DNA of 64,000 nucleotides, taken from NCBI GenBank assembly GCA_043513815.1, contig CP121313.1, positions 2,542,001-2,606,000 of the forward strand. The letters are read 5' to 3'. The DNA is from JANQIO01 sp043513815 (lineage in GTDB: Bacteria > Pseudomonadota > Gammaproteobacteria > Pseudomonadales > Halieaceae). Shown here piece by piece: positions 26,301-35,871 of the stretch. The notes under the pieces are model-generated. The model searched no databases. It had not been told where the DNA came from and saw only the letters and a list, made by a program, of their open reading frames with translations. Position 1 is the first letter of the stretch. Every line of letters starts with the position of its first letter. The position numbers were made by a program, and so were the translations under genes.

Positions 26301-26981
26301 TCAGTACCACATGTTGGTCCTGGGAGCCGGGGCGAAGTAGACCGCCAGGGCCAGGACGCCAGCGCTGAGGGTGATCACCAGCAGCGCACGCCAAAGGGGT
26401 GCCGGCGGCCCGGCGCCGGCGCTGCCTCCCGTTACCATCGGTTGCAGGAGCCGTTTGCCCCTGCCCCACTGGTACCAGCCGACGGCGGCCACGTGCAGCC
26501 CCACGAACCACAGCAGTACCCAGTAGACCTGGTCGTGAATCTCACTGAGCAGGTCCGTGGTGCTGCTGTCCAGCGCGTGCCGGAGTGGGCCGTCGAATAG
26601 CAGCCCGTCGCTGTTGAACAGCCCTGTGAGGGCCTGCACCAGCAGCAGACCCAGCAACACCATCACCGACCAGCCACCAGCCGGGTTGTGGCCGGGTGTG
26701 TCGGCGTCGGCACCGCGCCAATAGCGAACGACCGCCGCAGGTGAGCGAAGAAAATCGGCAAAGCGTGAATGCACACTGCCGACAAAGCCCCACAGAATGC
26801 GGAACACTACCAGCACCAGCACCGCGTAGCCGTTCCAGCGGTGCACTTCAATCCAGTCTTGCTCGTGACTCAACCAGGCGAGGAAGACTCCCACCACCAG
26901 CAGCCAATGAAACAGCCGCGTTGGAAGGTCCCAGGTCGGGTGAGAGGCCTTGCCGGTATTCAATGGCAAATCGCGGGCCAT
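26301..26981 (-). CDS. Cytochrome b561 family membrane protein
   Basis: This 226-residue protein has about five membrane spans and the DLPTRLFHW start (His25) typical of Ni/Fe-hydrogenase-type or b561 cytochrome b subunits. Further histidines (47, 71 and in IHDQVYWVLLWFVGLHV) are candidate heme ligands. It would pass electrons between quinone and a periplasmic carrier. Its gene lies 21 bp downstream of the DUF2860-like gene on the same strand and faces cytochrome c'. The sequence type could serve a hydrogenase, but the hyp genes are 23 kb away. Confidence 0.87.
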   Translation of the reverse strand: MARDLPLNTGKASHPTWDLPTRLFHWLLVVGVFLAWLSHEQDWIEVHRWNGYAVLVLVVFRILWGFVGSVHSRFADFLRSPAAVVRYWRGADADTPGHNPAGGWSVMVLLGLLLVQALTGLFNSDGLLFDGPLRHALDSSTTDLLSEIHDQVYWVLLWFVGLHVAAVGWYQWGRGKRLLQPMVTGGSAGAGPPAPLWRALLVITLSAGVLALAVYFAPAPRTNMWY

Positions 26982-27002
26982 GCAGATGGCCCGCGTGACC
27001 CA

Positions 27003-28022
27003 TCAGAAGGTGCGGAACAGGGAGACACTGACCAGGGTTGCCTTGCTGTCATTGAAATCAATATCGCTGTCGTCCTCACCCCAGGCAACGGTGACCCGTG
27101 GCATCCAGTTTTTCCAGCCGAAGGCACCTGGAAACCAGAGCGAGCCGGTCACAAACAACGCATCCGAATCATTGACGTCGTTGAAGATGGGGTTCTCGGC
27201 ATCGCCCTCCATCTGTTGAAAGAAGGCGTTGCCAACAAAGTTCAGTCGCGCAGAGCGATACACATAGCTGGCTCCCAACTCGTAGCCGTCCTGCGCCATC
27301 GCATCGCCGTCCAGGTCACGATCGATATAGGCAACACGGGGGCGCAGGAAATGGCCGCCACCCAAATCCCACAGATAGCCGACCTCTGCGCGGATCAGGT
27401 CGCCCTCCCTGTCCAGCAGGGCCCGCTGGGGGTCGCTGAGACCCAGGCCTTCGCCACTGCGCTCTTCATCCAGTTCCCGCTCCACCGCGGTGACCTGAAC
27501 CTCAAAGCGGCTACCGAGAATCCTGTCCCAGGTGAAGCGGCCGCCGACGCGAGTCCGTTCGGTCTCCCGTCGATTGACGCCGGTCTGGTAGGGATCCTCG
27601 TAGACTTCGGTGCGGATACCCGCGGAGGATATCAGGCCGACCTGCAATCGGCCCAGGGAATCCACGTCGTGGCGCAGTGAGATGATCGTGGCCTGGTCAA
27701 ACTGCACGAAATCGGACAGGTCATTACCGAAGAATATCCTGGTCTTGCGATTTTCGAAGGTATAGCCCAGGTTCAGCCCGCCCATAGGCAGGGTGACATC
27801 TTCGTCATCGGGTGAACCGAATTCGTCGATCCGGCTTTCACTGAGGTCGACGTCGACACCGGTCATTCGAGCGAGAAAATTCGACTCGACCGAGCCGACA
27901 CCCACGCCCAGGTTTACAAAGCCGCCCCAGCCGGGCTCAGGCATGGGGTCGAGCGCCATTGTCTGTTGGGCAGCGCCCAGCGTCAGCACCGCGATCGATG
28001 CCCTGATAATTCCTGTTTTCAT
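27003..28022 (-). CDS. DUF2860-like outer-membrane beta-barrel protein
   Basis: This 339-residue protein starts with a signal peptide (MKTGIIRASIAVLTLGAA...) and continues in alternating aromatic/polar strands ending in Phe, as outer-membrane barrels do. The GFVNLGVGVGSVESNF segment after the signal fits the DUF2860 family. I start at ATG 28022, because the longer frame has no signal and no homology. Function unknown. It runs into the cytochrome b gene 21 bp downstream, and may be cotranscribed with it. Confidence 0.72.
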   Translation of the reverse strand: MKTGIIRASIAVLTLGAAQQTMALDPMPEPGWGGFVNLGVGVGSVESNFLARMTGVDVDLSESRIDEFGSPDDEDVTLPMGGLNLGYTFENRKTRIFFGNDLSDFVQFDQATIISLRHDVDSLGRLQVGLISSAGIRTEVYEDPYQTGVNRRETERTRVGGRFTWDRILGSRFEVQVTAVERELDEERSGEGLGLSDPQRALLDREGDLIRAEVGYLWDLGGGHFLRPRVAYIDRDLDGDAMAQDGYELGASYVYRSARLNFVGNAFFQQMEGDAENPIFNDVNDSDALFVTGSLWFPGAFGWKNWMPRVTVAWGEDDSDIDFNDSKATLVSVSLFRTF

Positions 28023-28320
28023 TTTGACTGCCCCGCTATGTGTTCTTTCTATCGCTGTCAAAAAGCCTTGCAGAAGAATATACCGCTCAATCGACGGGAG
28101 AAATGGCCGACTGTAAATTTTCCGGCGTATTGTGGCGGGAACATGACCTGTGTCAGTCGGTAGGCGACCAGCTGCGGCAAGCGATATCATGGCTGTTTAG
28201 AACTCCGCGGCGATAAGGGTGTCAACCAGAGACCGAGGGCGCCCGTTGCGGGTTGCACACCGGTCACAGTACCGAGTCCGCCAGGGTGACATAAGCGCCG
28301 TGAACAGGTATTACCAAGCC
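28023..28320. other. Divergent intergenic region
   Basis: This 298-bp gap lies between the outer-membrane protein (minus) and the subtilisin-like lipoprotein (plus). It must hold both promoters, but no consensus -35/-10 pair or palindrome stands out. Frames open into it from either side lack homology. Confidence 0.5.
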
Positions 28321-31300
28321 ATGATTCGCCGACTTATCCAGCTGCTTTTGGCCAGCCTGCTGCCGCTGGCCACTGCGGGCTGCCTGCACATCCAGCTCGG
28401 CGGCGCCGCGGTCGAGTCCACGGTGATCATTACCCCACTGCGCGACCCCTCCAACACAATCCAGCAGTTGCGAATCCCCTCCATCGAAGAGACCCGGCAG
28501 GAGGATGGCGCCGAGCGCTGGGACCAGCGCAGCGACCTCGCCCGCTTTGTATTTCTCGGCAATATATTCGTCGACGCCAGTCTTTACGAGGACGACGAAC
28601 TCTATCTGGTAACCGTCAGCGGCGGCGTTGATCTGGATGCAGACTCTGACAATGCGGTCGATGCAGAACCTGCCCCGATCACAGGTACCTGGCACGCTAT
28701 CCTGTCCGGCGCACAGCTGCGTGCCGGCCGGGTAAGCCCGCTGACGGAAGCGATTTATCGCTACCTGGAGTTCAACCTGGAATCTCTCAGCGACCAGCAG
28801 GTGCGCAGCGAGATGGATATCCTGGCAAGCGCGATGGTAGGCGATGTCAATCGCTCCGGCGACGTCGACTACCAGGACCTGCTGGCCTGGCACCGGCACT
28901 TCAATGCCAACACCTACCTCAGAGACCTTGGCCCGGTAGACGAACTGGGGGCCGCCATTCGTGCCAGCGCCTCCAGTACCACACTGCGTGAACTGAGCCT
29001 GGCGGTGGTGGGCAGGGATGTGGGCAGCGCCGGGCCTTATACCGTCAGTGGCAGCGTGCTGGTGCCCGCCACCACGCGCGTAGACAGCGACGTCAACGAC
29101 ATCAACAGCGCCATTGACGTGGCTGACAATAACCGCATCGGCAGCGCCCAGCCCATCATCAACCCCGTGGTGCTGGGCGGCTACGTGAACCGCTCGGGCC
29201 AGGGTGAACAAGGCCGCAGCTTCTCGAGCGGTGATGTCGATGATTATTTCCGGGTCGATCTGCTGGAGGGCCAGGTGATATCACTGCTGATCGCCGAGGA
29301 CCCGGCCTTCAACGACCTGGACCTGTTTCTGTTCGACGCGAACGGCGCGCTGCTGGGAGGCTCACTGGATACCACCGAACTGGAACAGCTATCGGTGCCT
29401 GCTGATGGCACTTACTTCATCCAGGTAGAGGCTTTCGCAGGCGCATCCAATTACCAGCTGCGCATCGGCCTGGGCGACCAGATAAGCACCAGCAATCGTC
29501 GCTACAGGCTCAGCGACGATTTCGTACCCGGCCAGATCATCGCCCGCTTCAACAACCAGGCCCGGGTCAGCACCCTGCCGCGCCGCGCACGCTTTACCGG
29601 AATGCGCATCCGCGGCGGCGGCGTACGCCGGGCCAACCTGCTGCAAATGCAGGCGCAGCCCGGCGAGCCGCGGCTGGAATGGAAGTTGCGAACGCTGCGC
29701 AAAATGAAGCGCCTGCGGCGCCAGTCGGAGGTCGAAGACGCCGGCCTAAACTACGTGGTACAGGCGACGGCCATTCCCGATGACCCCTTCTACAACCAGC
29801 AGTCCTGGCATTACGAAATGATCAACCTGCCATTGGCCTGGGAAGAGCCGCTGCGCGGTGAGGGCGTCATCGCGGCCGTACTGGACACGGGAATTCGTCG
29901 CAATCACCCTGACTTTGCCGGCAAACTGGTTGCCGGCTGGGATTTCTTTGACGACGACAGCAACCCGGAGGACCCGGGGGATGGCCAGGGCGGCGCTCCC
30001 AGCAGCTTCCACGGCACCCACGTGGCGGGCACGGTGGCGGCGGCCAGTGACAACAATCGCGGCGTGGCCGGCGTGGCGTGGAACGCGCAGATCATGCCCA
30101 TTCGCGTGCTTGGCCCTGGCGGTGGCACCAGCTTCGACGTGTTACAGGGCGTGCGCTTTGCCGCCGGCCTTGAAAACGATTCGGGGACCCTGCCGGCGCG
30201 CCGCGCCGACGTGATCAACCTGAGCCTGGCGGGCGGCGGCTTCTCGAGCTTTGACCAGGCGATATACGACGTCGTCTCGGAGTCGGGCGTGGTGGTGGTG
30301 GCCGCAGCAGGCAATGATGCCACCTCACAATTCGCCTACCCTGCATCCTACGACGGCGTGATCTCGGTGAGCGCGGTCAATATCAACCGCAGCCGCGCCA
30401 GCTACTCCAATTTCGGCAGCCGCGTCGACGTAGCGGCGCCCGGGGGCGACGGCTTTACCAACGACGTCAACGGTGACGGCATCGCCGATTTGATACTCAG
30501 CACCGCCGCCGATGATAGTAGCGGCCGAATACGCGATACCTACGGCCTGCTGCAGGGGACCTCAATGGCCTCCCCCCACGTCGCTGGCGTTGTCGCCCTG
30601 ATGAAGGCCATACACCCTCCCTTGACCCACACGGAGTTCGAAAACCTCCTCGCCCTGGGACTGATCACCGATGACCTGGGCTCTGCCGGACGGGACAATA
30701 CCTTTGGCTGGGGTCTGATCAATGCCAACAAGGCGGTACTGGTGGCCGAGAGCCTGGCGGCGGGGGGCGACATCGCCAACCGCCCAACCATTTCCACCAG
30801 CGCCAGCGCGCTCAACTTTGGCACTTTCGCCGCCAGTCTACCCCTGTCGATCAGCAACGCGGGGACCGGCGACCTGGTCATAGACAGGATTGAGATCGAC
30901 GGCCAGCCACCCTGGTTATCTGTCACCGCAGTACAGGTCGATCCGCAAACCGGGGTTGGCAGTTACAGCGTTCGCGTCGATCGGGAACAACTGGCTATTG
31001 GCTCCTACTCGGCTGACATCCGCATTATCAGCAATGACACCAACAACCGCGTCCCGACCGTGGAAGTGATTGTTCAGCAGCCCGATCCAAGCCTGCTGAC
31101 CGGCGGTAATGCCGGACTGCACTACGTGCTGCTTATCGATGCGGACAGCGGCGAGGTCTTCGAGGAAGACGCAGCGATTGCGGAGGACGGTATCTATTCC
31201 TTTACCTTTACCGCGGTACCCGAGGGCCGCTACCAGATTATCGCCGGCAGCGACTCCGACAATGATTTCTTCATCTGCGACCCCGGCGAGGCCTGCGGCG

Positions 31301-31497
31301 CCTGGCCAGTGCTGGACAGCCAGCTGACGGTGATAGAAATTTTCCAGGACATCTCGGGGCTGCGTTTTTCGTCCACCTATAACACCGGCATTATTTCCAC
31401 CGAGTCGACATCACAGCCGGCCTCACAGCCGCTGCCACCACTACGGCGCAGCGCCTACCCGGGCGAGCACCGGGCAACTGCAGTTGTGTCGCCGTAG
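28321..31497 (+). CDS. Subtilisin-like serine protease lipoprotein with dockerin-like and PPC domains
   Basis: This 1058-residue exported S8 peptidase has a lipoprotein signal (ATAGC, Cys21). A calcium-binding dockerin-like segment follows (GDVNRSGDVDYQDLL, about 173-190), then a pre-peptidase C-terminal-type beta domain (about 300-390). The catalytic domain has Asp522 in VLDTGI, His564 in FHGTHVAG and Ser748 in GTSMASPH, so the triad is complete. A C-terminal immunoglobulin-like region (about 820-930) and further beta segments follow. I start at ATG 28321 because the signal peptide begins there. Likely a surface or periplasmic protease; substrate unknown. Confidence 0.9.
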   Translation: MIRRLIQLLLASLLPLATAGCLHIQLGGAAVESTVIITPLRDPSNTIQQLRIPSIEETRQEDGAERWDQRSDLARFVFLGNIFVDASLYEDDELYLVTVSGGVDLDADSDNAVDAEPAPITGTWHAILSGAQLRAGRVSPLTEAIYRYLEFNLESLSDQQVRSEMDILASAMVGDVNRSGDVDYQDLLAWHRHFNANTYLRDLGPVDELGAAIRASASSTTLRELSLAVVGRDVGSAGPYTVSGSVLVPATTRVDSDVNDINSAIDVADNNRIGSAQPIINPVVLGGYVNRSGQGEQGRSFSSGDVDDYFRVDLLEGQVISLLIAEDPAFNDLDLFLFDANGALLGGSLDTTELEQLSVPADGTYFIQVEAFAGASNYQLRIGLGDQISTSNRRYRLSDDFVPGQIIARFNNQARVSTLPRRARFTGMRIRGGGVRRANLLQMQAQPGEPRLEWKLRTLRKMKRLRRQSEVEDAGLNYVVQATAIPDDPFYNQQSWHYEMINLPLAWEEPLRGEGVIAAVLDTGIRRNHPDFAGKLVAGWDFFDDDSNPEDPGDGQGGAPSSFHGTHVAGTVAAASDNNRGVAGVAWNAQIMPIRVLGPGGGTSFDVLQGVRFAAGLENDSGTLPARRADVINLSLAGGGFSSFDQAIYDVVSESGVVVVAAAGNDATSQFAYPASYDGVISVSAVNINRSRASYSNFGSRVDVAAPGGDGFTNDVNGDGIADLILSTAADDSSGRIRDTYGLLQGTSMASPHVAGVVALMKAIHPPLTHTEFENLLALGLITDDLGSAGRDNTFGWGLINANKAVLVAESLAAGGDIANRPTISTSASALNFGTFAASLPLSISNAGTGDLVIDRIEIDGQPPWLSVTAVQVDPQTGVGSYSVRVDREQLAIGSYSADIRIISNDTNNRVPTVEVIVQQPDPSLLTGGNAGLHYVLLIDADSGEVFEEDAAIAEDGIYSFTFTAVPEGRYQIIAGSDSDNDFFICDPGEACGAWPVLDSQLTVIEIFQDISGLRFSSTYNTGIISTESTSQPASQPLPPLRRSAYPGEHRATAVVSP

Positions 31498-31570
31498 CGC
31501 CTCAGGGGCGCACAGCGAAGGTAAGGCCTGCGGAATACACGGAGAATATGGCGGCGGTGGCCGCCGGGGA

Positions 31571-32275
31571 TCAGCTGTCCAGCCTGGTCTGTTCAGCGGG
31601 CAGCGCGTCACACAGGTAGTGCCAGCAGCCCTCTACAAGCTGGGCACGATGCCGGGGGCCCGGCAGATGGGCATCACCGCTGCTGTAACCCGCATCGCCT
31701 TCGAACATGACCTGAATGGGATCCTGGGTAGTGGCGAACACCGGCAGCACCCGGTAGGGATCGCGCGCCGCCATGCCGATCAGGGCATCCTCGGCAGATA
31801 GATGGCCCAGCAACGCGCGCAAAGTCATGATAGTGGGAGGGAACATCGCCAGTTCGCCGGCTTCGTGCAGGGCTACGGCGTCACGTATAGCGACCCACTG
31901 ATAGTCGTGGATTTCACCGCCGTCGATGGCAACATCGCCACGGTCCGGCACCAGTGCCAGATAGAACCAGGTATAGAAACGCTTTGGCTCAGCCTCGGGC
32001 GTGGTCCAGTGACTGATTTGCACCATGGTATCGGGGTCGAGTACGAGCCCGGCTTCCTCTTCCGCTTCCCGGGCTGCGGCGATCCTTGCAGCACGCTCTT
32101 TGTTACCACCGCCCGCCTCCCAGTCTTCCGGGTCAAGAGCTCCTCCGGGAAACACCCAGACACCGCCGGCGAAAAGCAGCGCCTTGTTGCGCTTTAACAA
32201 CAACACTTCAGGGCCACCGTCCGCATCGCGGATCAGCACTACCGTGGCAGCAGTTCTCGGTTCGGGGGCGTTCAA
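31571..32275 (-). CDS. Nudix hydrolase, NUDT19-like
   Basis: This 234-residue Nudix protein has the extended box typical of the NUDT8/NUDT19 group: FPGGALDPED, an insertion of roughly ten residues, then AAREAEEEAGL with the metal-binding glutamates. Family members hydrolyse CoA or acyl-CoA to phosphopantetheine derivatives and ADP, or related nucleoside diphosphates. The C-terminal half is family-like but uninformative. It lies 19 bp downstream of the unrecognised gene at 32295 on the same strand. Confidence 0.88.
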   Translation of the reverse strand: MNAPEPRTAATVVLIRDADGGPEVLLLKRNKALLFAGGVWVFPGGALDPEDWEAGGGNKERAARIAAAREAEEEAGLVLDPDTMVQISHWTTPEAEPKRFYTWFYLALVPDRGDVAIDGGEIHDYQWVAIRDAVALHEAGELAMFPPTIMTLRALLGHLSAEDALIGMAARDPYRVLPVFATTQDPIQVMFEGDAGYSSGDAHLPGPRHRAQLVEGCWHYLCDALPAEQTRLDS

Positions 32276-32294
32276 TCGAATGTCTTAAACAAGC

Positions 32295-33104
32295 CTACAT
32301 GCTGCCGTCGGCGGCATCGGAGGCTTCCGGCACACTGTCGGCGACTTGAGAGGCGGAAGGCGCCAGTGCGGCTGCGTAGGCTGGCACCTGGTAAGGGACC
32401 GCAACACCGAGCTGTGTACTCTCTTTCATGAGGTTGGACATGGACACGCCCGAGGCTTCCGACAGGCTACTGAAGGTCTCCTCACCGGTGGCGATAGCCA
32501 CCGTCTGCGCCACCATACCGAGAGTTTTCGCGTCCTCGCCGATAATGGCTCCCACCACCAGGCCCACATCGCGAGCCTGCTCGGGTACCAGGGAAACAAT
32601 TGTCGCTACCGCCGCGGCCGTGGCCGCATCACTTCGACCGGACAGGCTGCGCGCAACAGACGCCGCTATCGCAGGGGCCTCCCCGGGCGCAGCCCTGGTG
32701 GCGGCAGCCACCAGCGTGGCGACCTCACCGAGGGTGGCCTGGTCGTAAACCTGTGCGATCGCAATAGTGACTACCTTGCCGGCATTGCCGGGCTTGTCGG
32801 CAACAATATCTGCCACAGCCTGGGCCAGCTGTTCAGGGGTCTGTGCCGCCGCCAGCTGATGGTAGTCAGACCTCCTGGGGGCGACTGCGGTGCTTTGCTG
32901 CCGCTGGGTACCCGTTGTCGCTGCTGGCATCAGTGCGTCGCGAGCTGCACCGGGGTGCGCTTCGTCTGGGGAGGCCGATAGTTCGTAGGCTGGTGGTGTT
33001 TCAAGATCAGCGGCCAGCATTTCCTGCTCCTGTGGGAGCGCCGGCGCCTGATTGAAGTGGAAAAACCCTACCAACAAGCCAAACAGCAATGCTGCAACGC
33101 CCAT
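32295..33104 (-). CDS. Unrecognised alanine-rich membrane-anchored protein
   Basis: I do not recognise this 269-residue protein. An N-terminal hydrophobic span (residues 2-17) suggests an inner-membrane anchor with the rest outside the cytoplasm. A proline- and alanine-rich linker follows (about 18-80). Then comes an alanine- and valine-rich region (about 85-210) of several amphipathic helices with recurring VA-x-IV and VATLVAAA patterns, suggesting a helical repeat. The tail is acidic. It sits upstream of the Nudix gene on the same strand. Codon use looks like its neighbours, so I take it as real. Confidence 0.65.
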   Translation of the reverse strand: MGVAALLFGLLVGFFHFNQAPALPQEQEMLAADLETPPAYELSASPDEAHPGAARDALMPAATTGTQRQQSTAVAPRRSDYHQLAAAQTPEQLAQAVADIVADKPGNAGKVVTIAIAQVYDQATLGEVATLVAAATRAAPGEAPAIAASVARSLSGRSDAATAAAVATIVSLVPEQARDVGLVVGAIIGEDAKTLGMVAQTVAIATGEETFSSLSEASGVSMSNLMKESTQLGVAVPYQVPAYAAALAPSASQVADSVPEASDAADGSM

Positions 33105-33266
33105 GTTGACAGTGCTCCATGTGATTTTCTATACGTTACAGGGTATCAAAACCGCCAGGTTTTGCACATTGCCCGCGACACCTTGAGAGCTACATCACAG
33201 GCCACAGCCAGGCGGCTTGCGCCCCGCCACAGCCTGCTGAGGCGCCGGCCACAGGTCACTGCTTCG

Positions 33267-34598
33267 CTAGCGCCGGGATGGGTCCTCAAGGTACTCCCGG
33301 GTCAGGCGAAACACCACGGGAGACAACAACAGCAACGCCGCCAGGTTGGGGAACGCCATACAGGCGTTGAGCGTATCAGCGATGACCCAGACCAGGTCCA
33401 GCTCTCCCACGGTTCCGAAGGGAATCGCCGCTACCCAGGCCAGGCGGAAAGGCAGCACGCCGCGCTCACCCACCAGGAATGACACGCAGCGTTCACCGTA
33501 ATAACTCCAGCCGATCATGGTCGTGAACGCGAACAGGCAGAGGCCGAAGGTGACCACCCATTCCCCTCCCGCCACACCCCGGCCGAAGGCCATACGCGTC
33601 AGGTTGGCGCCGGTTTCACCGGTCTCCATCACACCCATCATGACGATGGTGAGACCGGTGATGCTGCACACCACGAGGGTGTCTATGAAAGTACCCAGCA
33701 TGGCGATGGTACCCTGCTGTACGGGGTCATTAGTACGCGCTGCGGCATGGGCAATGGGCGCACTACCGAGGCCCGCCTCATTCGAGAAAATGCCGCGCGC
33801 CACACCCATGCGCAGGGCCAGCATCAAGGTCGCGCCGGCAAAGCCGCCACCGGCAGCGTGACCGGTAAAGGCGCTGGAGACGATGGTCACCACGGCCGCA
33901 GGCAACTCGCTGATATTGAGGCCAATGATCACCAGGCCAGCCAGCAGGTAGGCCACGGCCATAAAGGGCACCAGCACACTGGTCACATGGGCGATACGCT
34001 TGATGCCGCCGAGAATGACGATGGCAACCAGGGCGGCTAACACCAGGCCAGTCACCAGCGGCTCGATATTGAACGACGTTTCCAGCACCTGCGACACTGA
34101 GTTTGACTGCACCGTGTTGGCAATACCGAAGCCCGCCAACGCACCGAATATCGCGAACAGGACTGCCAGCCACTGCCAGCGCGCCCCGAGTCCGTTGCGA
34201 ATGTAGTACATGGGACCACCCTTGTAGTGTCCGCTCTCATCGTGCTCGCGGTAGTGCACGGCAAGCACAGCCTCGGCGTATTTGGTGGCAATGCCGAACA
34301 GCGCCGCCAGCCACATCCAGAACAACGCACCCGGACCACCGATGGCTATCGCGGTGGCCACACCGGCAATATTGCCGGTGCCGATGGTGGCCGACAGCGC
34401 TGTCATCAGTGCGCCGAAGGGGGATATCTCGCCGTCACCCGAGCGCCCGCCACGGAACAGCAAAGCAAAAGCCGCGGGAATGCGACGCAGGGTCATGAAG
34501 CGCAGGCCAATACTCAGGTAGATACCGGTGCCCAGAATCAGACACAGCATTGCCGGGCCCCATACCCAGCCGTTGATCGTGTAGATGAGATCGGTCAT
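33267..34598 (-). CDS. Alanine/glycine:sodium symporter (AGCS family)
   Basis: This 443-residue transporter has about 10-11 membrane spans and the AGCS hallmarks: GTGIYLSIGLRF in the first span, SATIGTGNIAGVATAI, GAPLFWMW-like GGPGALFWMW, and NEAGLGSAPIAHAAA. It imports alanine or glycine with Na+. It is monocistronic on the minus strand, ahead of the unrecognised gene and after purC. A Na+-coupled carrier fits a marine habitat. Confidence 0.93.
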   Translation of the reverse strand: MTDLIYTINGWVWGPAMLCLILGTGIYLSIGLRFMTLRRIPAAFALLFRGGRSGDGEISPFGALMTALSATIGTGNIAGVATAIAIGGPGALFWMWLAALFGIATKYAEAVLAVHYREHDESGHYKGGPMYYIRNGLGARWQWLAVLFAIFGALAGFGIANTVQSNSVSQVLETSFNIEPLVTGLVLAALVAIVILGGIKRIAHVTSVLVPFMAVAYLLAGLVIIGLNISELPAAVVTIVSSAFTGHAAGGGFAGATLMLALRMGVARGIFSNEAGLGSAPIAHAAARTNDPVQQGTIAMLGTFIDTLVVCSITGLTIVMMGVMETGETGANLTRMAFGRGVAGGEWVVTFGLCLFAFTTMIGWSYYGERCVSFLVGERGVLPFRLAWVAAIPFGTVGELDLVWVIADTLNACMAFPNLAALLLLSPVVFRLTREYLEDPSRR

Positions 34599-34662
34599 GT
34601 CATAGTCCCGTGTCTTGCAGTTTCGTGGGTGCCGTCCGGCGGCTTGCCGTCGGCAGGGATAC

Positions 34663-35763
34663 TCAATTAATCAGGCCAAACCCCCCCGCCAGGGTGTCGA
34701 TAATCTCCGCCCTCGGGTGGTCGCTGATCAATAGCGGCTCCCCAGTGATGCGTTCGGCCAGTGCCCGATAGGTCTCGGAAGTCCGCATCAGGATATCCAG
34801 CGGCAGTCCGGCCCTGGCCAGTGCCGGGCGCTCGTCCATGCGCGCCTTGTTGGTGAGAATGTCCGGATCGGGAAAATGCTGGAGCAACAGCTGGCGGAAT
34901 TTCTCCTTGGAGTTCTCCACCACCCTGCCCTCGCGGTAAGCCGCCCCATCCCAGATGCGCGAGGAATCCGGCGTACCCACCTCGTCCATATAGATCAGGC
35001 GCTCTTCGCCGTCGCTACCGGTGACATAGCCAAACTCGAACTTGGTGTCGACAAAAATCTGGTCGATGGTCGCCAGGGCTTCACTGATAACCGCAAACCC
35101 CTCTCGCAGCAGGCGTTCATACCCGGGGATATCTGCGGCGGAGCGGAAGGCGAAGGCGGCGTAATGTCGCTCCAGGTCAGCCCGGCTGATATTGACGTCA
35201 TCCAACTCCGGAACACCCGACAAACCGCGCACGATGCCCTTGGTCGAAGGGGTGATCAGCAGCTCCGGCAAGCGCTGGTCACGCTGCAGTCCGTCGGGCA
35301 ATGGCTGTCCGCAAATCTCTCGCTCACCCTGCTCATAGGCTCGCCACATGGAGCCGGTAATGTACTGGCGGGCAATCGCCTCAATGCGGACCGGGCGCGC
35401 TTTCTGTACCACCCAGACCAGTGGGTGGGGTATCTCCAGGATATGGGAGTCCGCCAGGCCCTGCTCACGAAAGCGGCGGAACCAGTGACTGGAAATGGCG
35501 TTGAGCGCCGCGCCCTTGCCAGGGACACCGTTCATGCCGCCCTCGCCATGCCAGATCACCTCGTAGGCCGAGATGCGGTCCGAGATCACCATGACGGCCA
35601 GCGGCGCGTCAGCTGCCACCGGGTAATTGCGCTCGCGTACCAACCGCGCACTGTCCGCTGCGCTTAGCCAGTACACTGATCGCACCTTGCCGCTATGGAC
35701 AGGCTGATCAGTGCGAATTGGCAGGTCATCGTTTACCGCGAGTACCTGGTCTGCGAGACTCAT
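34663..35763 (-). CDS. purC: SAICAR synthetase, long type
   Basis: PurC joins aspartate to CAIR in purine biosynthesis using ATP. The 366-residue length is above the roughly 240 of E. coli PurC and fits the longer type, closer to yeast ADE1. Motifs include SGKVRSVYWL near the start, VISDRISAYEV, EAIARQYITGSMW, FVDTKFEFGYV and MDEVGTPDSSRIW. It is a single gene with its promoter in the 108-bp gap shared with the divergent lipoprotein. Confidence 0.94.
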   Translation of the reverse strand: MSLADQVLAVNDDLPIRTDQPVHSGKVRSVYWLSAADSARLVRERNYPVAADAPLAVMVISDRISAYEVIWHGEGGMNGVPGKGAALNAISSHWFRRFREQGLADSHILEIPHPLVWVVQKARPVRIEAIARQYITGSMWRAYEQGEREICGQPLPDGLQRDQRLPELLITPSTKGIVRGLSGVPELDDVNISRADLERHYAAFAFRSAADIPGYERLLREGFAVISEALATIDQIFVDTKFEFGYVTGSDGEERLIYMDEVGTPDSSRIWDGAAYREGRVVENSKEKFRQLLLQHFPDPDILTNKARMDERPALARAGLPLDILMRTSETYRALAERITGEPLLISDHPRAEIIDTLAGGFGLIN

Positions 35764-35871
35764 GCTGGCTGGGGTCGTCCGTGGCGAGAAAGGCGCGATT
35801 CTAGCAGAGACCCCCGCGACGTTGACAAATCCTTACGGGAATCGGCCCGGTGTGTACGATAAAGTGACAGC

